In this document: in pieces, positions 11,069-24,061 of the stretch
Layout of the letters: each line of letters opens with the position of its first letter
How positions within the stretch are numbered: position 1 is the first letter of the stretch
From: Ashinkailepas kermadecensis
Taxonomy: Eukaryota; Arthropoda; Thecostraca; Neolepadidae
NCBI GenBank assembly: GCA_034440615.1
Contig: JAOTOM010003918.1
Span: 124,001-188,000, forward strand
Direction of reading: 5' to 3'
Length of the DNA stretch: 64,000 nucleotides
The notes under the pieces: model-generated
Databases searched by the model: none
Told to the model about the DNA's origin: nothing
What the model saw: the letters and a program-made list of their open reading frames with translations, nothing else
Translations under genes and position numbers: made by a program

Positions 11069-12003
11069 CTGCGCCGTTTCACAGTTATGAGTCGTGTGAC
11101 AGTCTTCCAGCTTCGCCACCGGCCAGCGTCTGAGCCATAGGATTCGCGTGTGTGGTCGTCACGCGACCATTTGCCCTGCAGCCATGCAGTGGTAAACACG
11201 GGTCTTCCCTGTTCCCGCCTTGCATTCCTCTGTCGGCGAAACAACATTGGCAGTTAAACGAACAGGCTACTGGACTTCTGGCGATAAGCATCAATTGATA
11301 GCTGCGGATTTTGTACTCCAGCAACACAGAATGAGCAGGAAAGGGTGGAAAAAGCTCAGTTGCAAAGATGTAGCGAAAGGAGATGGGAGGTTTATGATGT
11401 CAATGAAGTATTCTCTGGCCCCAAAATAATAATAGAATGTCCAACATTTATACGTTTTAGAAATGTAGTTCGAACACTTGCTGTGGTGGCTTTATGAACC
11501 AGGATCCAATTGCTAAGAAGGGCTGGTTTCGTGAACCCTGGCCATGATTCCATGAATTACAGTTTTGCAGTCTAAATTTGGCAAAGCGCTTCACGTGCCG
11601 TCAATACACCGACACGGCGACCCCGGCAGCTCGCTCTCGACCTTATCGTGCCAATTGCCAACTGACCCTCCCAGCCCGGGACTAAAAGCGAGCACGCGAA
11701 GCGACTCGAACCCAGCATTACCAGGACAGCGGAGACGGGTGCACGACAGCGCTCTATCCAACTAAGCTACCGAGGCGGCAAGTCACAGGGAGGCACTTGC
11801 TTGGTTAATTCAGATTCATTGACAAGTCAATTAGTTACTTGATTAAATTGCATCTACTTCATTGACAATCACATGTTTTAGGGCGCAAGGAATGTGTTGC
11901 ATGATATCATATTATGTATTGCATATGTTGTGCACTGTACTGCAAGCGACATATTCAGAATTCCGTGGGGATAAAGTATTTCTTCACGCTGATACCATCC
12001 AAC
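11069..12003 (-). mobile_element. 0.93 kb repeat with tRNA-like core, copy 1 (inverted)
   Basis: This copy is nearly identical, in inverted orientation, to 14785-15491 over about 700 bp and more diverged from 13860-14784. Its core (about 11690-11778, minus strand) has an A box TAGCTTAGTTGG and a B box GGTTCGAGTCG, the internal RNA polymerase III promoter of tRNA-derived SINEs. Nothing encodes protein. The copy ends in AACTGTGAAACGGCGCAG on its own strand. No terminal inverted repeats or target duplication were found. Confidence 0.75.
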
Positions 12004-12286
12004 TATTTTACCATACAAAAATTTTACTTTATATTGCTTCAGAACGGCATGCAACCGAACGATCTGTCATTCTTGGTGTGAAACTAACGTTAATTATTTG
12101 AAGACTGAGCAGGTTTTAATACCCTAGTCGTGTTTTGAATTGCAGCATCTGGAGCATCAATCACGCCCATAGGGCCAGTGACATACGCTTTCCAGCACCA
12201 ATCCATGCTTTTTAAAAATGTCGTGAATAAGGACGAACTAATTTGCACCAACCTGAATCATTTACCAGATTAAATGGCATCAACGG

Positions 12287-12289
12287 TGT

Positions 12290-12358
<69 letters not shown>

Positions 12359-12412
12359 GTGTGTGTATGTGTGCGTGTGTATATATGTGTGTGTGTGTGT
12401 GTGTGTATATAT
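12287..12412. repeat. (GT)n microsatellite
   Basis: An almost uninterrupted GT tract followed by interrupted GT/AT. It can adopt Z-DNA and is expected to be length-polymorphic. Confidence 0.95.
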
Positions 12413-13859
12413 AATTAACCACTTTCTATGCTTTTGTATCCTACCCGGTTTCGTCTCTTGGTAAAAGGCACGTGTTGTCGCCGGTGCACTGCATCACAAC
12501 ACTGCAGTGGCTTTTATATCCTGCACGAACATCAATTACTTGGAAAATGTCAACACATTGCACTCATCAATGCATTGAGTCACAGTCCACACCGAAGAAC
12601 CAACGAAGAACAGTTCGTTGTGTGAGAATTCACACATTGATGGAGGGAGGCATCGAATTAGCTCGATGTCATACAAGTTTAAAAAGACGGTTAACATACA
12701 AGGAAATAGCGAATGTTATTTTTTACATGTAATAGTGTAGTAATAAACATAGGATGGATGTTATATGTGGTATTGCATGTAAGATTCAAATGTTGGTTGA
12801 TAAATGTGCAACGATTCGATGATGCACCTTTCTCAGAACGAACCAATGAAAGTAGGTGTTCAGTTCATAGACCTGAATGAGCGGACTACTAGGATTGTGA
12901 TCTGGCTGTCTACTTTGATGTTTGATTTTCCCTTCAGAAAGGTGCCACACCGAAACGTTGAGTATTTATAAAGTAACATTTGGATATAAAATCAAACACT
13001 ACACATAACAACCATTCTATACGGATCCAAATTGTCTCACTGCTGAACAATATTACAATAGCGTGACGTTCAAGTCCGGGCTCTTGGGCGGGTGTGGGTG
13101 CGTTCGAATCTGGAATGGTTGCATCACAAAGTTATTCCGTGCGCCACGAGTCAAGTGCAGAGACGCATCCAGGATTCTTCTAAGGGGGTGGGCCGATAAA
13201 AACAAAATGTGAAGAAACAGAAAGCTTTCGGTGGGCGAAGTGCGCCGAAAACTTTGGGTTTTGCGTCGCGAAAAATGCCAAAATGTATCGATTGATCTCG
13301 TGTATGTTTGGATTATTAGGCTGGGAAGGTGGACCCCCACCCCTCCTTGGCTGCGCCTCTGCTCAAGTAACAATGCAAGGAATGTGATGTTCACAATTCC
13401 ACAGGCTACAACAATTTGTTGCAGTAGTATCTCGCAAATGAGGTATTGTCATCCACGTGTGATAATGATCTGTGTCTTACTGTCCAATTCTTCTGGCGCA
13501 TTCACCGTTACTAAACCCTAATTCCTTGAAGTTGACTAACTTTCCCTTTTCAAAATCAGTGAAGTGGTAGCTCATATCTGCACGATCCAATGTTGTCGGT
13601 GCAACTGGGGCACAAAGGCAGGAACGGTACTGACCTGCCTGTCCTCTAAAAAGCTGGAAGGCAAATAGTCACGTGATCACCGCAGAGGCGAATACCCATC
13701 TATGGACACCGGATTAGTAACTGTTAAGTAACTGTTAAGTAGCTGTTAAGTAACTGTTAAGCCGTGTACGATGCGGATAAATAAGAAGAACGGACGACCC
13801 GGTTACATTTCGTGCTGAAGCAATATAAACTAAAAATGTATTATGATAAACTAATTAGA
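12413..13859. other. no gene seen
   Basis: AT-rich spacer between inverted repeat copies. A small tandem (AACTGTTAAGT-like, four copies) lies at about 13718-13762. No coding signal is seen. Confidence 0.45.
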
Positions 13860-14784
13860 TGGTATCCGTTTGGATAAATATTTTATTTGCGCATTGATGA
13901 TCTGAATATGTCGCTTGCAATATAGCGTACAATATATACAATAAATAATTCATATCATACAGCATATGCCGCATGCTCAATAACGTGTGAATATCAATGA
14001 AACAGATGTAATGTAAGCAAGTAGTTAATCGATTCATCAATGAATCTGAATTAAGCAAGCAAGTGCAGCATTGGGATCCGCCGCCCCGGTAGCTCAGTTG
14101 GCTTGGGCACCGGCCTGCGCTGGTCTCCCCTGTCCTAGAAAGGCGGGGTTCGAGCCGCTTCACGCGCTTGCTTTTAGCCACTGGCTAGGAGGGTCAATTG
14201 GCAACTGGCACGATAATGTGGAAAAGGGAGCTTTCGGGGTGGCCGTGTGAATGCATTAGCGGCACGTGAAGCGTTTTGCCAAATATCTACTGCAGAACTG
14301 CAATCAATGGATCGGGTGATGCGGCCAGGGTTCAAGCAAGGTCTGTTTAGGAATTGGATCCCGGTTTATAAAGCCACTCCAGCAAGAATTCGAACAAAAT
14401 TTCTGAAAAGTGTAAAAGTTAGAAATTATGTTATTATTGTAGGGTAGGAGAATCCTCCGTTGACATCATACAGTTCCCCCCTCCTTTCGCTACATCCTTT
14501 CCAACCGAGCTCCTTCCAACACTTCCAGCTCATTCTGGGTTGCGGAAGTACGAAATCCACAGCGATCAAACGCTGCTTGACTACAGAGGTCGAGCGGTGG
14601 ACCGCTCGCTGAACTGCCAATGTTGTTTGGTCGACTGAGGAATGCAAGGCGGGAACAGCGTAGACCCGTGTTTCTCACTGCATGGCTGCAGGGCAAATGA
14701 CCACCCGACGACCGCACAAGCGAATACCTACGGCTGACCGGTGGTGAAACTTGTTACGCAACGCATAACTGCGAAGCGGCGCAG
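13860..14784 (+). mobile_element. 0.93 kb repeat with tRNA-like core, copy 2
   Basis: A diverged member of the family. Its core at 14090-14160 has an A box TAGCTCAGTTGG and a B box GGTTCGAGCCG. It ends in AACTGCGAAGCGGCGCAG exactly where copy 3 begins, giving a head-to-tail dimer. Confidence 0.75.
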
Positions 14785-15491
14785 AAATACTTTATCACCA
14801 CGGAATTCTGAATATGTCGCATGCAGTACAGTGCACAACATATGCAATAAATAATATGATATCATGCAACACATTCCTTGCGCCCTAAAACATGTAATTG
14901 TCAATGAAGTAGATGCAATTTAATCAAGTAACTAAATTGACTTGTCAATGAATCTGAATTAACCAAGCAAGTGCCTCGCTGTGGCTTGCCGTCTCGGTAG
15001 CTTAGTTGGCAAGAGCGCTGTCGCGCACCCGTCTCCGCTGTCCTGGTAATGCTGGGTTCGAGTCGCTTCGCGTGCTCGCTTTTAGTCCCCGGCTGGGAGG
15101 GTCAGTTGGCAATTGGCATGATAAGGTCGAGAGCGAGCTGCCGGGGTCGCCGTGTCGGTGTATTTACGGCACGTGAAGCGCTTTGCCAAATTTAGACTGC
15201 AAAACTGTAATTCATGGAATCATGGCCAGGGTTCACGAAACCAGCCCTTCTTAGCAATTGGATCCTGGTTCATAAAGCCACCACAGCAAGAGTTCGAACT
15301 ACATTTCTAAAACGTATAAATGTTGGACATTCTATTATTATTTTGGGGCCAGAGAATACTTCATTGACATCATAAACCTCCCATCTCCTTTCGCTACATC
15401 TTTGCAACTGAGCTTTTTCCAACCTTTCCTGCTCATTCTGTGTTCCTGGAGTCAAAAATCCGCAGCTATCAATTATTGCTTATTGCCAGAA
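14785..15491 (+). mobile_element. 0.93 kb repeat with tRNA-like core, copy 3 (3'-truncated)
   Basis: It abuts copy 2 directly and matches copy 1 almost base for base until GCCAGAAG at 15491, where unrelated sequence starts. The tRNA-like core is at about 14990-15067. Confidence 0.75.
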
Positions 15492-16481
15492 GATGCCTGG
15501 GCCCACGAAAAGGGCCCCGAGCTGATGGAGATGGTCCTGGGCCGATGAAGAGGGTCTTCGAGTCGACGGACAGTTTCCACGGGCAGACTCGGGGCTCCCT
15601 CCGTCAGTCCATGACCCTTCATATCTGCGTGAGCACCTAGTGTCCCTAATTATAAATTCTAGATAATGTGTTGTTCGTCTTGATGAAAGAACGGCTTGAT
15701 GAAAGATCCGAGTTCGGTGTTGATATGGTGCGACTGCTCCGAATGGCGACACTCTGAAGATTTTGAAGAACACCACTCCTTTGATCCGGTCTGGGTCAAT
15801 GATCTTTGACGAACTTGACTTGAAATTTACGTGAGGTATGCAAAACAGATGCAGAAGCTACTAAAAGTTCGGTATATCTGCGTCTACTTATTCGTCCGCC
15901 ATTCCGGAAGCTTCCTGAGGGGTAGTGCTCTCGAGAGCCCCATCGGTACGGCAAAAGTTACTTTGCAGAAAGCAAGTTTTCTACCGAGAGTAGGTGAAGA
16001 GACGCCCTAGCTGCGCTTTTGAATATGAAGATATTTTCAAGTGGTAATCTGCTTCGATAGTTTAAGGACTCCTGAAGATATGAATGAATCCGGACGCCTC
16101 TAGAAATGTGGGGTTATGAGAGCTATGAAAGTATGTTGACCCCTCCTGTCTTAACTGAATTGCAGGTACGCCACTGTCTATACATACGTTTTGACGGATT
16201 TCAAATTATGGGGACGTCGTTTTCTAAATTTTTCGAGGTGCAGCTAACCGTCGGGGCACTGGCATAACGGTCTAAACCCCAGTCAAAGTATCGGGCCGTT
16301 AAATTCTAACTCCAGACTGGTTCACCAGACCCTGCGAATGCTGCGAGTCCTGCTAAAGGTCAACCATTTATTTTTGGCATCAGCACAATTAATTCACGCA
16401 ATAATTCCACTTCCTTGAGATATTTTGCGTGCATTGATATTATTAAATGCAATGCAATAGCGGCACATTATAGTGCCATGC
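15492..16481. other. no gene seen
   Basis: Unique sequence without arrays, recognised repeats or plausible exons. Confidence 0.4.
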
Positions 16482-17011
16482 TTAAAGGAAACTAACCACC
16501 TTTATAATGGGATTTTAACTGAGATAGCAGTTTTGAAGACCACGTCGAGAAATCACTTACCTCATACTCCGTTCGGACCAAAACATCTTCCAGCCGAAGT
16601 TATAAGGCCTTTTATCATCGGTTTTGGGACATGGACAGACTCGGTGGGCGTTGTGAAAATTCCTTCATATGGAAGCATATGGAAGCAAACGGCATTTCAA
16701 TGGAAATTAAACCTTTTATTTAATTAAACCTAATTAAACCTAATTAAACCTAATTAAACCTAAAGGCTTTAATTAAATTTAATTTAAATTTAATTAAAAA
16801 TTTAATTAAATTAAATTAATTAAACTTTCATTAAACCTAAAGGCAAACCTTTAGAGGCCTATGATAAAAAGAAAAAACTTTCCAAAATCCCGTTTTTTGA
16901 AGTATGCGCATAATATTTCGCAAAACCAATGTCATATTCATCATTTTCAGGTGCCAATACCCCTAATTAGTATGATTGCAGAATTTCGGCAAAGTGGTTA
17001 GTTTCCTTTAA
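16482..17011. mobile_element. TTAA-flanked MITE (522 bp)
   Basis: Perfect 14 bp terminal inverted repeats, AGGAAACTAACCAC at 16486-16499 and its complement at 16994-17007, are each flanked by TTAA. A TTAA target is characteristic of piggyBac-type elements. There is no coding capacity. The middle is AT-rich and holds five tandem copies of TAATTAAACC at about 16721-16765. Confidence 0.75.
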
Positions 17012-17226
17012 TATATTCTGAGCATCTATGAGTTGTATTTCTAAAAGCAAGAAACAGCGTTTGATGAGCACATGAAATGCGCTGCTGTCGGGCAGTTAGC
17101 AGTGGCGCCTTTCTCACCTGCCGAGGACCAAGCGCCGCCCAGCGGATGACGTCCGGCGGAGGTGCAGCCTCAGCAGTGACCCTGCCGCAGTGACGCTACT
17201 GTGCCGCCCGGCTCGGTCATCCTCAC

Positions 17227-17330
17227 CACGTGCGTACACAGCCGCGTCGGCCGGCACCTCGGGCGGCGCCGACACCAGGGGCGCCAGTGGTGACGCACCA
17301 GTGGTGACGCAGTGGTGCGCTGCTGGTGCG
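17227..17330 (-). CDS. candidate exon of the unrecognised gene
   Basis: A GC-rich open frame ends in TACGCACGTG before GTGAGGATG, a good donor, in phase 1. It encodes SPLAPLVSAPPEVPADAAVY then ARG. The upstream limit is uncertain; acceptor-like CACCAG and CAGCAG lie near 17325-17335. The phase fits the exon at 9526-9671, which enters in phase 1. The family is not recognised. The evidence is the donor, codon bias and phase only, and it could be chance in a GC-rich island. Confidence 0.3.
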
Positions 17331-18770
17331 GAGCGACCGCGGTGCCGCCGGCCGCCGGCCGATCTGGACCCCGTGTGAGGGGGGCGGCGCGTCACCAGCG
17401 CCGTTTGGCATCGATTGTGTGCGCTGCAAGGACTGCCTGACCATCGGCCATGCGCGGCAGCCGGCGTCATGGTGATGAGGGAATGCAGACGTGTGTCCGA
17501 AGGCCACCGTTAGTCACCCGGACGGCTCTGTCTAGCTCCCCCCCCCCCCCCCACCGCCACGTCTTTGAACGGTTAATACGACGACCTTTGAAATCTGAAT
17601 AACTGTTTTTATTTGTTGCTGTTGTCCAAGTGTTTCAAGTCAAGTGTAATTTCAAGTTCTCTCACCAAATATTACACCTGCGATATGCTTCACCCCTACA
17701 AGGGAAACATATTACTACACTTTTTGCTCTGTTTTAAATAGCATATGCATCACCACGAATCACAAACAACCAGGTACTATGAAGCAATTATTTAAATCAC
17801 GGTCCGAAGTGCATCATTATCTTTTTATAACGATAGTGAAGCAGATCTCTTGTACTGTTACTTTGATATTTTTAGGAGATTTACCTTCATATTTGGCTTA
17901 ACGTGTACACATGCTTTGTTCAAGGAAAAGGCTTTATAACAAAACTGAGTCGGTTTCGGTGAAGCCGGCACTGGCTAAAGACCAGCTAGACAGCCGCAGA
18001 GCAATACGTAGATATATCACTCAGGACAAGGTAAAATGCATCTAACATATATTGTAGAGACAGATCTAGCAGATGGTGGTGGCCCATGAGACCTGAATAT
18101 GTCTACCATGAGGACTGACACGGGCCGTAAGGACAAGAGAGGGCCCACCTGAAAGCTGAAATGCCCATTGCAGCTGCAAAAGTTCGTCTCGATCGGACCG
18201 GGCCCCTCGTAACTGAGGGATAAACAGGGTGCCTGTGAGCCGGAAATGGATGGGATGCTTATGGCGTTTGAAAAGGCTCCCTGAGGGACGATGAGGGCCC
18301 TGAAGAGATAACGAGGAACAGTCAGAGCTCATCAGAGTTGGAATGCCCCTGATTAAAGGCTAGACAGGGTCATGGAGGACTATGACGGCTCCTAAGAGCA
18401 GGACAGGGCTCTGAGGGGTGACTATGAATAAAGAGATCCCAGGAGGACTAACTAGCATGCTCCTGAGGTTAGGAGAGCCGGTAAGGGATGACCAGGGCCC
18501 CCTGAAAACCACGGAGTGCGTGTGGACTGGCGAGTGTTGTCAGGAATGCTGAAGATCCACTTCAGAGCTAAGATGTCCTGGAGACCAAAGAGGTGCATGT
18601 CATATATGTCCACTGAGTGTGCCCGAATTCTGAGGAGCTTCGGAAAAGTGTGTGCGTAATGCTGCTGCCCGGGCTGGGAGCCGTCAACTGGCCCGCATGG
18701 GTCTGAAGCTTGTTTGTTGATGGATCCCCGCCGGACCGGAGAACTACCGACTGAGTGTGACCCTCGCTCG
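17331..18770. other. no gene seen
   Basis: A C-run at 17540-17553, then AT-rich unique sequence. No coding signal is found. Confidence 0.4.
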
Positions 18771-18778
18771 GCCATCGG

Positions 18779-19065
18779 CCCGTCCCTGTCTACTGAAAGT
18801 AGTGCAAGGCGTGGGAGACTCGTCCCCTGTATCACACGAGGCACTCCGGCCTTAGCCTTGTCTACTGAAAGTAGTGCAGGGCGTGAGGGACCCGTCCCCT
18901 GCATCACACGAGGCACTCCTCCGGCCTTGGCCTTGTCTACTGAAGGTAGTGCAGGTCGTGGGAGACTCGTCCCTGCATCACACGAGGCACTACGGCCTTA
19001 GCCTTGTCTACTGAAAGTAGTGCAGGGCATGGGAGACCCGTCCCCTGTATCACACGAGGTACTAC
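18779..19065. repeat. minisatellite, about 72 bp unit, 4 copies
   Basis: The unit contains TCTACTGAAAGTAGTGCAGG, GAGACCCGTCCCCTG and ATCACACGAGGCACT. TACTGAAAGTA within it is a short palindrome-like hairpin. Confidence 0.85.
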
Positions 19066-19149
19066 GACCCTGAGTATCCTCTGCTGTTCCTTGGTCGGAG
19101 AGCTGCGTGGACGGAGAAACACATTGTCACCAGCGCGTTTACAAACGCG

Positions 19150-20298
19150 TCACCAGTGTTGCCAGAGCGTCACCAACCCGGCACCAGTTTTCACCACCTA
19201 GTCACCATCGCGTCACTACCGCGTCACCACCGGGTCACCACCACGTCACCACCACGTCACCACCACGTCACCACCTCGTCACCATCGCGTCACCACCACG
19301 TCACCACCGGGTCACCACCACGTCACCACGTCACCACCACGTCACCACTACGTCACCACCACGTCATCACTGCGTCACCAACACGTCACCACCGCGTCAT
19401 CACCACGTCACCACCACGTCACCACAACGTCACCACCACGTCATCACCACGTCACCACAACGTCACCACCACGTCACCACTGCGTCACCACCACGTCACC
19501 ACCGCGTCATCACCACGTCACCACCGCGTCACCACCACGTCACCACCGCGTCGCCACCACGTCACCACCACGTAATCACCACGTCACCACTGCGTCACCA
19601 CAACGTCACCACCGCGTCACCACAACGTCACCACCACGTCACCACCGCGTCACCACAACGTCACCACCACGTCACCACAACGTCACCACCACGTCACCAC
19701 CACGTCACCACCACGTCACCACCACGTCACCACCGCGTCACCACCACGTCACCACCACGTCACCACAACGTCACCACCGCGTCACCACCACGTCACCACC
19801 ACGTCACCACTGCGTCACCACCACGTCACCACCACGGCACCACGCTCACCACACGTCACCACATGCGTCACCACAACGTCACCACCACGTCACCACTGCG
19901 TCACCACAACGTCACCACCACGTCACCACTGCGTCACCACCACGTCACCACAACGTCACCACAACGTCACCACCACGTCACCACTGCGTCACCACGTCAC
20001 CACTGCGCCACCACGTCACCACTGCGTCACCACGTCACCACCACGTCACCACAACGTCACCACCACGTCACCACCACGTCACCACCACGTCACCACTGCG
20101 TCACCACCACGTCACCACCACGTCATCACCGCGTCACCACCACGTCACCACCGCGTCACCACCACGTCACCACCACGTCATCACCACGTCACCACCATGT
20201 CACCACCACGTCATCACCGCGTCACCACCACGTCACCACCGCGTCACCACCACATTATCACCACGTCACCACCACGTCACCAGCACGTCACCATCGTG
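19150..20298. repeat. minisatellite, 9 bp CGTCACCAC unit
   Basis: About 1.15 kb of CGTCACCAC and near variants (ACGTCACCA, GCGTCACCA). The 9 bp period keeps a long frame open; this is repeat-driven and not a gene. Confidence 0.95.
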
Positions 20299-22124
20299 CA
20301 GGGCCAAGTGCTGCGAGCGGATTGGATCCATATGTCAACAGCATTTCCTGCTGGCCGGCTATGGGCGCTGCACTGAAGGGCGGTCGGTGACCCGGTGACC
20401 CGGTGACTTGGTGCGACACAGGCTCGGCGGAATTGCATGTCGGCACGCACACGTACACAGGGCGACGGGCCGAACGCGGCGGTGATTAGCCGCGGCTCAG
20501 GTCACAGGACAGGACTACCTGGTGCAGTGGCACCCGTTCTGCGAATGCACGTTATCGAGCCGCCGCCCCCCCCTCCAGGCCGGTGTGGGGCATGTCGAGA
20601 GCGCATTAGTTCGCCGACGTTATGTCTAAAATGACCCAGCACGTCTATGCGAGGCACGAGTGGAATGCGGCCGGACTTTGTCTTTGTTTTCTTGAGTTGC
20701 GTTCTTCTTATGTGTAAGTTGGAGATGGTTTTCTTTTCAATTGCCTGCTTGACCCTTTTTAACGTCTTCCTCGCCTCAGCTGCCTTCCTTGGCAGAACGA
20801 ATACAGCTAACCCTAGTCCGCACGCGGATTCTTACCACCTTCGGCAGCGCAGAGGGAGGGCAGAGCGCCCTACCCCTCCACCTTGCATGCTTCCAAATTG
20901 AAAGTGCTAGCGACATTGAACAAGAAACCACTGAATAACAAACAGGTGTCGAGATCTCGCGATTAATCGTGCGACCGCACGCGGTTATGCTCGCGGTTAC
21001 GCTAGCCGATACGTACGGATACGCTCGCGGGTGGATTTTTTATTGCTTTGAATTTTTGAATTTTTTCTTCCTTTCCTGCTTTCTTGCTCTTGCTCACTTG
21101 GTATTTTGTCCAATGCTGGCACCTTTGAAACTGGAACCCTCACACGAGTAGCTACCTGACACGGGAAGCTACCTCACATGGACCTGGCGCACGAAGAATG
21201 CTAGCGGGGAGATGGACAGTGTATACACTGTCTATATATAGCGCGCCCATGTATGGTGACATGAGATAAATGCTTCTCCACCATGTTTCATCACCTCTTT
21301 TATCCGACCATGCGAATGAATGAATGCCGATTCCTCCAATCAGGTGTGACCAAAGCGGCCGTCGGTGATGACGTTGGTATGGAGGGACGCGGTCAGGAGG
21401 GAAAAGCTCGTCAATACAGGCACGGGCATCGCTACGCATCCTATGCCGGGGTAGGACGGAATGGTTTTGAGGATCATTCTCTCCACGCAGCTCGATGCAC
21501 GCAATGTTGCATTTCTGAGCTGAAGCACAACGTGACAGCATGTTGAGAGATTGATGGTATTGTGCTATGGAATGTGGTATATTTTTATCTAATTTGGAAA
21601 GTGAATAAGTCCTTTAAAAGAACTCATGATATTGCCACGTATACACACACCTTTTCCACTATTGCAACGATAAAACACACAATCATAACGCTAAGATGAT
21701 ATTGCGTTCAAAACCAGTACCTGTTCTAACACCGGGAAAGGCGTCTCCAGGTAGGCCGGCATCCACTGAAGAATATTGCGAACAGCACAGTCAAGAAAAC
21801 AATATTGACGAGAACGAAAGTTGCGTGGTTGGCTCTCCTATCCCACGGAGGAACTCACACCACCTCATCCTATTGGCTATCGGCGGGCGATACGACGTTT
21901 TTGAAACACCCGGACTGCTAGTGAGACGTACAATGGGTACGATTCCGGATATACGATGAGAATTGGGGAGGGGACAGTTAATCCACCTCCCCAACCTCAA
22001 ACATTGTGACTCAAACCTTTCCTGCTTTCCTCTTCGTCTTGTGTCGAGCGAAAATCGGGGAAAATCGGGGAAGACTGATCGACTGTGCCCACTCAGGCAG
22101 CAAGTGTTTTTCCTTCAAACAGGA
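20299..22124. other. no gene seen
   Basis: Unique sequence, with CGATTAATCG-type and CGCGATATA-type palindromic words near 20.95-21.0 kb. No exon is recognised. Confidence 0.35.
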
Positions 22125-22179
22125 GTCATCCTGCGCTGACTTGAGAAGGGCTCCCCTTCTCAAGTCAGCGCAGGATGAC
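22125..22179. repeat. perfect 26 bp inverted repeat with 3 nt loop
   Basis: Arms 22125-22150 (starting GTCATCCTGCGCTGACTTGA) and 22154-22179 are exactly complementary around CTC. The arms are the only matching part; flanking bases do not continue the symmetry. Confidence 0.95.
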
Positions 22180-22729
22180 GCAGGGGATAGTCTACTTCCA
22201 CCGTAGCGGGCTCACCGCCAAACTGAATTTGCACACTGGACGTGCAGCGCAGTGTACGATTTCGCAGTGAAATGGGATCGCGGTACCTCGGTCCGTAGGA
22301 CATTTGACTCTTGATCGCAACACCGAGGATTCGAATTCCGCGACCCGCCGGGATCACCAAGTTCACCAGTAACCAATCAGAGTGACAGGTCGGCATCGCT
22401 CTACGACCAAGCAGTCGAATCCGCCGTAAAGGAACCCAAATGCAGTAAAAATTCGACTATTAACAGCTAACTGGCGCCGTTCATAGGCGACGCCCTAGTT
22501 TCAGACCTGTCGTCAGGGCAAGCGTTTATTTGTAGTCATGGCAACGGGTATTGCGTCACCACTGGCAGTGCGCGAGCCACTGATATTCATCCTGTGTGGG
22601 CTCCGGCATCGGATCCCACTAATCTGTGGCCTCACCATGACGTCACAAACGCTTCGCCTGTTTCTTGCTGTATATTCACGACAAAGCCTTTACAACGATT
22701 GGCCGGCGCGCAGTGCGGACACCACTGCC

Positions 22730-23020
22730 ACGGCCACCACAGCTCCGCCAACTGTCACGGCCAGCACCACAACAGCTCCGCCAACTGTCACGGCCAGGGC
22801 CACCACAACTCCGCCAACTGTCACGGCCAGCACCACCACATCTCCGCCAACTGCCACGGCCAACACCACCACAACTCCGCCAACTGCCACGATCAGCACC
22901 ACCACATCTCCGCCAACTGTCACGGCCAACACCACCACATTTCCGCCAACTGCCACGACCAGCACCACCACAACTCTGCCAACTGCCACGGCCAGCACCA
23001 CCACAACTCCGCCCACACCT
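22730..23020. repeat. minisatellite, 33 bp unit, about 9 copies
   Basis: Units contain ACTCCGCCAACTGCCACGGC then CAGCACCACCACA. The plus frame would read as a Thr/Pro-rich mucin-like repeat, but no exon structure supports it. Confidence 0.9.
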
Positions 23021-24060
23021 GCCACTGCCAGTTTCCAGCTTCCGCCCCACGTCCCGCCAGCCGGGCGACAAGACCACCACGCGGGCTCTGCTTCACCGAC
23101 CTCACCGTCACCGCCTCCGTCCCCGACAGCGGCTAGCCAGCGCCACACCCGACAAACACGACACATGCACCTACCACCGGCCGCGGGCTGATCGCACGGC
23201 CTGTCGTTCCCCACCGCGTGCCAACAACACAGAGACAACAGACGCCGCGCGCAGCGGCCGCCAGCCTCCGTCCTTCACGAGAACACCAACAGAAATAAAT
23301 ATATACAGGAGCAGATGGCTGCTGCTGAAATAAATAGGTACGCTCGGACGGGCGGGTGCGCGCCGGCTGTTACACATGGTGTCTCCTCAGGTCACGGGGC
23401 GGCCAGCTCTGGCCGCAAGCTGGCGCGGTCAGCCGGCGCAGGTCACAGTACAGTGGTGACGACACAAGCATGCGACTCGAAAAATACCGCACGAGACAGT
23501 TCTTTGGGATTCAGAGCACCGAACAAGGCGCCCAGACACGCACCGCCATCAGGAGGTCTCGCCGGGAGGGGCTGTAGGAGCGCGACTACCGCAGGAGGGG
23601 CTGTGGGAGCGTGACCACCGAGGGATCGACTGTCGAGCTGAGTGGCATTTACATACATTCGGGGATGAGCCCTCTTCAAACTTATTTCCATCAGCAAGCA
23701 TTAGGCCTACGGGAATACATCATAGCAAAGAGCTTGATACCGCTCGGGCTCACTGACGCTACCACTTCAGCGCAGTGTTACCGCTCGCGGATGCTACACA
23801 GCCGACGCAGCGACTAAGGGCGATCCCACCACGAGCCCATCGTGTCATCGAAAGGCTCCGTCGGCTAGGTTAAGTACTTCGTGCAAGGAAATATCTTTGG
23901 GTGGCAAATATCTCGGGAGACGCGCCCTCACACAGATGACAGTCGCCAGCGTACCACCAGGCAATGAGACGTGCCCTCAGACAGATGACGGTCGCCAGCC
24001 CGCCAGAGAGACAGAAAGGCAGAGACTGAGAGACAGAGAGAAAGAGGGAGCCAGAGCGAA
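23021..24060. other. no gene seen
   Basis: GC-rich at first, then mixed. Two AATAAA words at about 23294 and 23327 (plus strand) are not linked to any exon. Confidence 0.35.
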
Positions 24061-24061
24061 G

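Noticed and set aside
14990..15067. A possible tRNA gene
   Set aside because: A and B boxes are present, but the anticodon arm and acceptor pairing fail, and the segment is part of a larger repeat found three times.
19107..20390. A 427-codon His/Thr/Ser/Pro-rich open frame
   Set aside because: It results from the 9 bp CGTCACCAC array; other frames are open as well.
22538..23191. A mucin-like Thr/Pro repeat protein
   Set aside because: A 33 bp minisatellite is open in several frames on both strands. No signal peptide or exon structure is convincing.
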